Assembly (NCBI GenBank): GCA_016717205.1
Contig: JADKGC010000002.1
Span: forward strand, 868,001 to 932,000
Source: Candidatus Flexifilum breve
GTDB taxonomy: Bacteria > Chloroflexota > Anaerolineae > Aggregatilineales > Phototrophicaceae
Direction: 5' to 3'
DNA: 64,000 nt
Part shown: positions 59,051 to 64,000 of the stretch, one piece after another
Position numbering within the stretch: position 1 is the first letter of the stretch
Layout of the letters: every line of letters starts with the position of its first letter
The notes under the pieces: generated by a model
Seen by the model: only the letters and a program-made list of their open reading frames with translations
Told to the model about the DNA's origin: nothing
The model's database searches: none
Translations under genes and position numbers: made by a program

Positions 59051-60208
59051 ATGTGGCGGCTGTTTATTGCGGGCGTGATCATTTTGGGCGTGGTGATCTT
59101 CGGCTTCAGTCTGATCGATTCCAGCGCAGGGGCGGAAATCGGCGCGAGCGCGCTCATCGTCGATACGGGCGGCGACACCAGCGGCTACGCGCGCGCCTTC
59201 GAGCCGCTCGACTGGCAGTTCCCGCGGGATTTCGGCGCGCACCCCGACTATCAAACGGAATGGTGGTACTACACGGGTAACCTGAGCGACGAGAGCGGAC
59301 GGCGCTTCGGCTACCAGTTCACGATCTTCCGGCGGGCGATCACGCCGACCAGCGCTGAGGGCGGTTCTGAGTGGCGCTCGAACCAACTGTATATGGCACA
59401 CTTCGCCGTGACCGATGTCGCAGGCGAACGCTTTTATCATGATGAACGCTTCAGCCGGGGCAGCGCGGGCTTAGCGGGCGCGGAAAGCGACCCGACTTAT
59501 CGTGTGTGGCTGGAAGGCTGGCAGGTGATCGGCACGAACGCCGACGCCACGCAGACGCGCATCACGGCGGCGACCGAGCACGTCGTGCTCGATCTGGCGC
59601 TGGAACAGGTCAACCCACCCGCGCTGCAAGGTGACCGCGGCTTGAGCGCCAAAAGCGCCGAACCGGGCAACGCCAGCCACTACTACTCGCTGACCGACTT
59701 AATCAGCACGGGCACGCTGACGATTGACGGCGAAACCTTCACCGTGAGCGGCACAACGTGGAAGGATCATGAGTTCAGCACAAGCGCGCTCGGCGGGAAT
59801 GCGCGCGGTTGGGATTGGTTCGGCTTGCAGTTTGCCGACAACCGCGAACTGATGATCGGGCAGATCCGCCTGACCGATGGCGGGCGCGATCCGTATTTCG
59901 GCGGGCTGCTGGTCAACGCGGATGGCTCGACGATCTATCTCCCGGCGGACGCCTTCAGCATCGAGGCGACGGCTACCTGGACGAGTCCGCATACGGGCGC
60001 GACGTATCCGGCGGGCTGGCGCATCACCGTGACGCCGCCGGAGGGTGAGCCGTTCACGTTCACGGCGACACCGCAGATCGCGGATCAGGAACTGCACGGC
60101 GGCGGGATCGCGTACTGGGAAGGCACCGTGCGTCTCGAAGGGGAGGTCACGGGGTACGGGTACGCCGAATTGACCGGGTATGCCGACTCGATGACGGGAC
60201 GGTTTTAG
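59051..60208 (+). CDS. CrtC/AttH-like lipocalin-family protein
   Basis: Protein of 385 residues with one N-terminal anchor or signal helix (residues 3-21). The body is of the two-domain lipocalin type annotated as carotenoid 1,2-hydratase (CrtC) or AttH: FPRDFGAHPDYQTEWWYYTGNLSDESGRRFGYQFTIFRR with the diagnostic WWYYTG, then NQLYMAHFAVTDVAGERFYHDERFSRG, SHYYSLTDLISTGTLTIDGETFTVSGTTWKDHEFS and RGWDWFGLQFADNRELMIGQIR, and a C-terminal GGGIAYWEGTVRLEGEVTGYGYAELTGYAD. Homologues occur far beyond carotenoid makers, so carotenoid hydration is not assumed. The acids of the WKDHE motif that CrtC needs are present. No other carotenoid gene is in the window. Confidence 0.82.
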   Translation: MWRLFIAGVIILGVVIFGFSLIDSSAGAEIGASALIVDTGGDTSGYARAFEPLDWQFPRDFGAHPDYQTEWWYYTGNLSDESGRRFGYQFTIFRRAITPTSAEGGSEWRSNQLYMAHFAVTDVAGERFYHDERFSRGSAGLAGAESDPTYRVWLEGWQVIGTNADATQTRITAATEHVVLDLALEQVNPPALQGDRGLSAKSAEPGNASHYYSLTDLISTGTLTIDGETFTVSGTTWKDHEFSTSALGGNARGWDWFGLQFADNRELMIGQIRLTDGGRDPYFGGLLVNADGSTIYLPADAFSIEATATWTSPHTGATYPAGWRITVTPPEGEPFTFTATPQIADQELHGGGIAYWEGTVRLEGEVTGYGYAELTGYADSMTGRF

Positions 60209-60233
60209 AGCCACAATCTTCGCTAGTTCCCTC

Positions 60234-60560
60234 GTAGGGGCGCACGGCCGTGCGCCCCTACACACAACGAGATCAATGCCTCACCCCAAACCCCTCTTCC
60301 AAGGGCAAGGGGCTGCTTTGTGTGCATTTCCACCTCTCCGAGCTGAGGGGGGCGACAGGACACTTAGAACAATTGAGCCCTTGTAGGGACGCGCTTCTGC
60401 GCGTCCGTTGCGCCCCTATTCCGGCGGACGCCCCGTTGGGCGTCCCTACAATCCCCTCGATTGTTAAAACTGTCCCTCTGTCAATCCCAAGGGCGAGGGG
60501 CTGATTCGCGTGCATTTCTCCACTCTCCGCTCGGAGAGCAGCCGGGGGCGAGGCTGCAAA
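60234..60560. repeat. Cluster of families F, A, C, E and A
   Basis: Family F perfect palindrome (60234-60261), half of family A with CTCACCCCAAACCCC, family C GGACGCGC-TTCT-GCGCGTCC (60388-60407), reversed family E GGACGCCCCGTTGGGCGTCC (60426-60445) with its ATCCCCTCGATTGTTAAAACTGTCC tail (60450 on), then GGGCGAGGGG and CTCTCCGCTCGGAGAG remains of A. No gene. Confidence 0.83.
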
Positions 60561-60570
60561 AACTCACCGC

Positions 60571-60601
60571 TTGACTCTCAGCTAACCTGAGACTGTAGAG
60601 T
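60571..60601 (+). promoter_or_regulatory. MerR-type promoter and operator
   Basis: TTGACT (60571-60576), a 19-bp spacer and TAGAGT (60596-60601). The spacer holds the dyad CTCAG-CTAAC-CTGAG. A 19-bp spacer with a central dyad is the hallmark of promoters twisted open by MerR activators. It sits 31 bases before the regulator's own ATG, so autoregulation is expected. Confidence 0.85.
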
Positions 60602-60631
60602 CAGCATATCTCTGCGCAGAGAGGACTAACG

Positions 60632-61450
60632 ATGATCAGAATTGGCGACTTCGCCCGTCTCGGACAGGTATCGATTGTGACGCTGCGCCACTACGACGAA
60701 ATCGGCTTGCTCAAGCCCGTCAAGGTGGACAACTTCACAGGGTACCGCTACTACTCGGTCGGTCAACTGCCCCGGCTCAATCGGATTCTGGCGCTCAAAG
60801 ACCTCGGGTTTTCGCTGGAACAGATTGAGAAGGTGCTCAACGGCGGTCTCACACTCGATCAACTGCGCGGCATGCTGACCCTCAAGCACGCCGAGCTGGA
60901 ACGCGAGATCACGGACGAGCAAGCGCGGTTGGCGCGGATAGCGGCACGTCTGCGGCAAATAGAATTGGAGGATAGCATGTCCACGTATGATGTCGTACTC
61001 AAGACCGTCCCGGCCACCACCATCGTCTCGCGGCGCGTCACCATCCCCACCAACGATGAAGTGCCGCAGTACCTCAACCCGGCGTTCGGCGAGGTGTGGG
61101 AGTTTGTCGGCGCGCACAACCTCAAGCCGACCGGCCCGAACCTCGCGATCTGGCACCAGCCCGCCGAGGTGCTCGCCAACGAAGTCGCCGAGGCCGCGCT
61201 CCCCATTGAACAAGCCGTGCCGGGCACGGATCGCGTGCAGGTCTACGAGCTACCGCCCACACAGGTCGCGGCGGCCGTGCATTACGGTGACTTTGAGGGG
61301 TTCACGCAGCTCCACACAGCGATTCTCCAGTGGATCGAGAGCAACGGCTATCAGATTGTCGGGCCGTACCGCGAGGTCTACATCAAGCACAACCCGGACG
61401 ATTACAGCGAGTCCGCGACCGAAGTACAGTACCCCGTCGAGAAGGCGTAG
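60632..61450 (+). CDS. MerR-family regulator with GyrI-like effector domain
   Basis: Transcription factor of 272 residues. Residues 1-70 are the MerR winged helix (MIRIGDFARLGQVSIVTLRHYDEIGLLKPVKVDN, TGYRYYSVGQLPRLNRILALKDLGFSLEQIEKVL). A coiled-coil dimer helix lies at about 80-115 (LTLKHAELEREITDEQARLARIAARLRQIELED). Residues about 120-270 are a GyrI-like/BmrR-type ligand domain (YDVVLKTVPATTIVSRRVTIP, QVYELPPTQVAAAVHYGDFEGFTQLHTAILQWIESNGYQIVGPYREVYI). Such regulators sense cationic drugs or hydrophobic compounds and activate efflux genes. Here the only promoter of that type found is its own; no efflux gene is next to it. AGAGG lies seven bases before the ATG. Confidence 0.92.
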   Translation: MIRIGDFARLGQVSIVTLRHYDEIGLLKPVKVDNFTGYRYYSVGQLPRLNRILALKDLGFSLEQIEKVLNGGLTLDQLRGMLTLKHAELEREITDEQARLARIAARLRQIELEDSMSTYDVVLKTVPATTIVSRRVTIPTNDEVPQYLNPAFGEVWEFVGAHNLKPTGPNLAIWHQPAEVLANEVAEAALPIEQAVPGTDRVQVYELPPTQVAAAVHYGDFEGFTQLHTAILQWIESNGYQIVGPYREVYIKHNPDDYSESATEVQYPVEKA

Positions 61451-61460
61451 ATTAATCCAA

Positions 61461-61546
61461 CCTCACCCCCGCCCCCTCTCCTAAAGGAGAGGGGAGCCAA
61501 CATCGACTGCCAATCTAGCGGACGCCCCGTTGGGCGTCCCTACAAT
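61461..61546. repeat. Family A hairpin and reversed family E
   Basis: CCTCACCCCCGCCCCCTCTCC TAAA GGAGAGGGG, a GGAGCCAACATCG linker, and GGACGCCCCGTTGGGCGTCC (61520-61539) followed by CTACAAT. Confidence 0.87.
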
Positions 61547-61754
61547 CTCTATTTAACCCCACCTCTGAGCGAAACTTACCAACGTCCGTCCCCGTAGATT
61601 GTGACATTCCTCTAGTGCGCCCCCCTGTAGGAGCGGTATAATCAGGCACCTTGTGAAAGCTGTCACTTCATTGAACCATTCAACGAAGATCGGCGTAATT
61701 ACGTGGTATTCGTCGGATACCTTGACATCCCCATAGGGATCAGACAAACTTTGC

Positions 61755-61781
61755 ATAACAACTTTCAGAAAAGTCTGTTAT
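61755..61781 (+). promoter_or_regulatory. Inverted repeat upstream of oppD
   Basis: ATAACAACTTT-CAGA-AAAGT(C)TGTTAT, 11-base arms with one bulge, 38 bases before the oppD start. A TTGACA stands at 61722-61727 and a TATAAT at 61637-61642, but neither has a good partner hexamer. The repeat may be an operator or a leader hairpin. Confidence 0.45.
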
Positions 61782-61818
61782 TCTCCAGACTCAAAAGCTT
61801 TTAGAGGAGGAATTACCG

Positions 61819-62847
61819 TTGGGTGTCTTAATGGAGGTCAAAAACCTCGTAACCCGATTCTACACGCAAGAAGGGGTGGTATACGCCGTCAATAACGTTT
61901 CGTATAAGCTGAATGAAGGCGAAACGTTGGGCGTCGTCGGGGAAAGCGGTTCCGGCAAGAGCGTGCATGCATTGTCGATTATGCGTCTGATCCCGTCCCC
62001 TCCCGGCAAAATCGAAAACGGCGAAGTCATCTTTCAAGGCCGCGATTTGCTGAAAATCCCGAACGACCAGATGCGACTGGTGCGTGGTGCCGAGATCGCC
62101 ATGATCTTCCAAGACCCCATGACCTCGCTCAACCCCGTTCTGACCATTGGCACGCAAATCACCGAAGCGTTGAAGCTGCATATGGGTATGAACGACAAGC
62201 AGGCGAATGAACGCGCCGCCGAACTGCTGACGATGGTCGGCATTCCGGATGCGTCGCGCCGCTTGGGCGCCTACCCGCATCAGTTTTCGGGTGGTATGCG
62301 TCAGCGCGTAATGATCGCGATGGCGCTGTCGTGCAATCCCAAGCTGTTGATTGCCGACGAACCGACGACCGCGCTCGACGTGACCATTCAGGCTCAAATC
62401 ATCGAACTGGTGAAGGGTCTGAAAGAAAAGTTGGGCATGGCGATGATCTGGATCAGCCACGACCTCGGCGTGGTGGCGGGTCTGTCGGACACGGTGCAGG
62501 TCATGTACGGCGGTCAAATCGTCGAACGCGGCCCGGTCACCGAAGTGTTCATGGACACGCGCCACCCGTACACGCTCGGTCTGCTCAAGTCGCTGCCGCG
62601 CCACGATGCGCGCGCGGGCGGCGAAAAGCTCACGCAGATCGAAGGCGCGCCGCCGGATATGCGTATTCCGCCGAAGGGCTGCCCGTTCTTCGCGCGCTGC
62701 ACCTACCGCATTCCCGGGAAGTGCGACGAAGTCATGCCGCCGCTGATTCCGGGACCCGAAGCCAAAGCCGATCACTTGAAAGCCTGCTGGGTGGATGTCC
62801 GTAACGGTCAGCCGCTGCCCGATCAAGGAGTTGCTCAACATGTATAA
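61819..62847 (+). CDS. Oligopeptide/dipeptide ABC transporter ATP-binding protein (OppD/DppD type)
   Basis: ATPase of 342 residues that drives a peptide or nickel-type importer. I chose the TTG at 61819, because GGAGG lies eight bases before it; the ATG at 61831 would be 20 bases away. Motifs: Walker A GESGSGKS, Q-loop IFQDPMTSLNP, signature FSGGMRQRVMIAMAL, Walker B LLIADEPTTALD, H-loop ISHDL. The C-terminal extension has PKGCPFFARCTYRIPGKCDE, the Cys pattern that binds an iron-sulfur cluster in this subfamily. It overlaps the next gene by 8 bp. No permease or binding protein is adjacent, and transcription ends after oppF. Confidence 0.92.
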   Translation: MGVLMEVKNLVTRFYTQEGVVYAVNNVSYKLNEGETLGVVGESGSGKSVHALSIMRLIPSPPGKIENGEVIFQGRDLLKIPNDQMRLVRGAEIAMIFQDPMTSLNPVLTIGTQITEALKLHMGMNDKQANERAAELLTMVGIPDASRRLGAYPHQFSGGMRQRVMIAMALSCNPKLLIADEPTTALDVTIQAQIIELVKGLKEKLGMAMIWISHDLGVVAGLSDTVQVMYGGQIVERGPVTEVFMDTRHPYTLGLLKSLPRHDARAGGEKLTQIEGAPPDMRIPPKGCPFFARCTYRIPGKCDEVMPPLIPGPEAKADHLKACWVDVRNGQPLPDQGVAQHV

Positions 62848-63877
62848 TCAGGCAGTTGCTCCCGCGCCTTCATCCGCGAAGGGCGGCAAAGAAGTTCTCT
62901 TGCAGGTGCGCAACCTAAAGAAGCATTTCCCGATCAGCGCTGGTTTGATCTTCCAGCGGCAGGTCGGCGCGGTGAAAGCCGTCGACGATGTCAGCTTTGA
63001 CGTGTTCAAGGGCGAAACGCTCGGTCTCGTCGGCGAATCCGGCTGCGGCAAGTCGACCACCGGTCGTACCGTCCTCCAGCTCTACAAGCCGACCGAAGGC
63101 TCGGTCGTCTTCGAAGGCAAGGAACTGACGACGCTGCCTTCCAGCGAACTGCGCCAGATGCGCCGCCGTATGCAGATGATCTTCCAGGATCCGTTTGCCT
63201 CGCTGAACCCGCGTATGTCGGTCGGGAACATCGTCGGCGAACCGCTGCGCATCCACAACGTGATTCAGAACAAGGCCGAACTACAGGAATACGTCGAACA
63301 ATTGTTGGTGCGCGTGGGTCTCAACCCCTACTTCATCAACCGCTACCCGCACGAATTCTCTGGCGGTCAGCGTCAGCGTATCGGCATCGCCCGCGCGCTC
63401 GCGCTGCGCCCGTCGTTCATCGTCGCCGACGAACCGATCTCCGCGCTCGACGTGTCGATTCAGGCGCAGGTCGTCAACCTGCTCGAAGAACTGCAGGACG
63501 AGCTCAAGCTGACGTATCTGTTCATCGCCCACGACCTGAGCATGGTGCGCCACATCTGCGACCGCGTCGCGGTGATGTACCTCGGCAAGATTGTGGAAAT
63601 TGGCTCGACGGATGATGTCTACGACAATCCGCTGCACCCGTACACGCAGGCGCTGCTCTCCGCCGTGCCCGTGCCGGACCCGCTGAAGGAACGCAACCGC
63701 CAGCGCATTCTGCTGCCCGGCGACGTCCCCAGCCCGGCGCGCCCGCCGATTGGCTGCAACTTCAATACGCGCTGCCCCGTCTCGATTGCGGGCATCTGCT
63801 ACGAAGAACCCGATCCGGTGCTGGAAGAAGTTACACCCGGTCACTGGGTGGCCTGCCACCGCGTCACCAGCTTCTAA
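62840..63877 (+). CDS. Oligopeptide/dipeptide ABC transporter ATP-binding protein (OppF/DppF type)
   Basis: Partner ATPase of 345 residues. The start at 62840 (MYNQAVAPAPSSAKGGKEVLLQVRNLKKHFP) follows AGGAG by nine bases. Motifs: Walker A GESGCGKSTTGRTVLQLYKPTEG, Q-loop IFQDPFASLNPRMSVG, signature FSGGQRQRIGIARALAL, Walker B FIVADEPISALD, H-loop IAHDLSMVRHICDRV. The C-terminal region has a GCNFNTRCPVSIAGICYEEP Cys cluster like OppD. It pairs with the preceding subunit as an asymmetric heterodimer. The substrate (oligopeptide, dipeptide or sugar oligomer) is not decidable without the binding protein. Confidence 0.93.
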   Translation: MYNQAVAPAPSSAKGGKEVLLQVRNLKKHFPISAGLIFQRQVGAVKAVDDVSFDVFKGETLGLVGESGCGKSTTGRTVLQLYKPTEGSVVFEGKELTTLPSSELRQMRRRMQMIFQDPFASLNPRMSVGNIVGEPLRIHNVIQNKAELQEYVEQLLVRVGLNPYFINRYPHEFSGGQRQRIGIARALALRPSFIVADEPISALDVSIQAQVVNLLEELQDELKLTYLFIAHDLSMVRHICDRVAVMYLGKIVEIGSTDDVYDNPLHPYTQALLSAVPVPDPLKERNRQRILLPGDVPSPARPPIGCNFNTRCPVSIAGICYEEPDPVLEEVTPGHWVACHRVTSF

Positions 63878-63896
63878 GCCAGAAGACACTCAACGT

Positions 63897-63930
63897 AAAC
63901 CGCCCCCATCATCTGACGGGGGCGGTTTTG
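63897..63930 (+). terminator. Intrinsic terminator after oppDF
   Basis: AAACCGCCCCC-ATCATCTGAC-GGGGGCGGTTT then TG. A textbook strong terminator; the opposite strand has only TTTACG, but it may also serve the converging partial gene. Confidence 0.9.
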
Positions 63931-63947
63931 ATTCTGTCACTCACGAC

Positions 63948-64000
63948 CTACCGCTTGCTGAACATGCCCAGGTAATTCTTCGCTTCTTCGAGCGAGGCGC
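63948..64000 (-). CDS. C-terminal fragment of an unidentified minus-strand gene
   Basis: On the minus strand the window begins inside a frame that reads ASLEEAKNYLGMFSKR and stops at TAG (63950-63948). Its 18-base distance from the oppF terminator suits a converging gene end. Too little is visible to name it. Confidence 0.5.
   Translation of the reverse strand, partial: ASLEEAKNYLGMFSKR

Noticed and set aside
59051..60208. Calling the gene carotenoid 1,2-hydratase outright
   Set aside because: The fold and WWYYTG motif match CrtC/AttH, but no carotenoid genes are nearby and most homologues are uncharacterised.
61637..61642. TATAAT upstream of oppD as a full promoter
   Set aside because: No -35 hexamer at 15-19 bp; it is mentioned only as context.

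Overview
The window looks like a chromosomal segment of a high-GC Chloroflexota bacterium, probably of the Anaerolineae type. That placement is an inference. It rests on the fused transaldolase/glucose-6-phosphate isomerase, the many secreted proteins and lipoproteins with Thr/Pro-rich linkers joined to SH3, PPC, CARDB, Calx-beta, TSP3 or WD40 domains, the TIR-WD40 pair, frequent GTG and TTG starts, and a very dense set of G/C-rich intergenic palindromes. I saw no rRNA, tRNA or CRISPR array.

Layout. 1-3.1 kb: branched-chain amino-acid type ABC importer (binding protein, LivH, partial LivM), minus strand. 3.4-8 kb: a PPC lipoprotein and two paralogous secreted proteins. 8-10 kb: an SDR dehydrogenase converging on a hydratase-2 (MaoC) protein. 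10-13.6 kb: a minus-strand operon of lipoprotein, macrolide-type glycosyltransferase and FkbM methyltransferase. 13.9-15.5 kb: a Nal1-like serine protease and a stand-alone copy of its N-terminal domain. 16-21 kb: lipoprotein, DUF6585, a truncated Uma2, and a Calx-beta surface protein. 21-24.7 kb: divergent locus of a PLP amino-acid decarboxylase against an aldehyde dehydrogenase and a His-rich GNAT. 24.7-27.5 kb: a WD40 protein, DUF4240 and a tandem GNAT. 27.6-34 kb: two tandem TIR-TM-WD40 giants. 34.6-37.5 kb: an ECF sigma factor overlapping a LysM/SH3 membrane protein, then a secreted-repeat protein. 38-41.6 kb: cytidine deaminase, RecO and a large unknown protein, translationally coupled. 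42-47.7 kb: DUF3592, TSP3-WD40, a MoxR ATPase and a secreted serine hydrolase whose long leader contains an intrinsic terminator. 47.8-54.2 kb: pentose-phosphate locus (Tal-Pgi, RpiB, transketolase). 54.4-60.2 kb: envelope and TPR proteins and a CrtC/AttH-like lipocalin. 60.6-64 kb: a MerR/GyrI regulator with a textbook MerR promoter, then OppD-OppF.

The least-expected signal is in the intergenic DNA. Three copies of a roughly 233-bp MITE-like element (6579-6810, 15782-16015, 55771-56002) share terminal inverted repeats and carry a core of about 100 bp bounded by two identical 20-bp palindromes. The core is inverted in one copy relative to the other two, and one copy is inserted inside another repeat family with an apparent 10-bp target duplication. 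Around these are dozens of short palindromes with constant outer arms and exchangeable self-complementary cores.

All calls come from reading the sequence and remembered family features. No database search was run.
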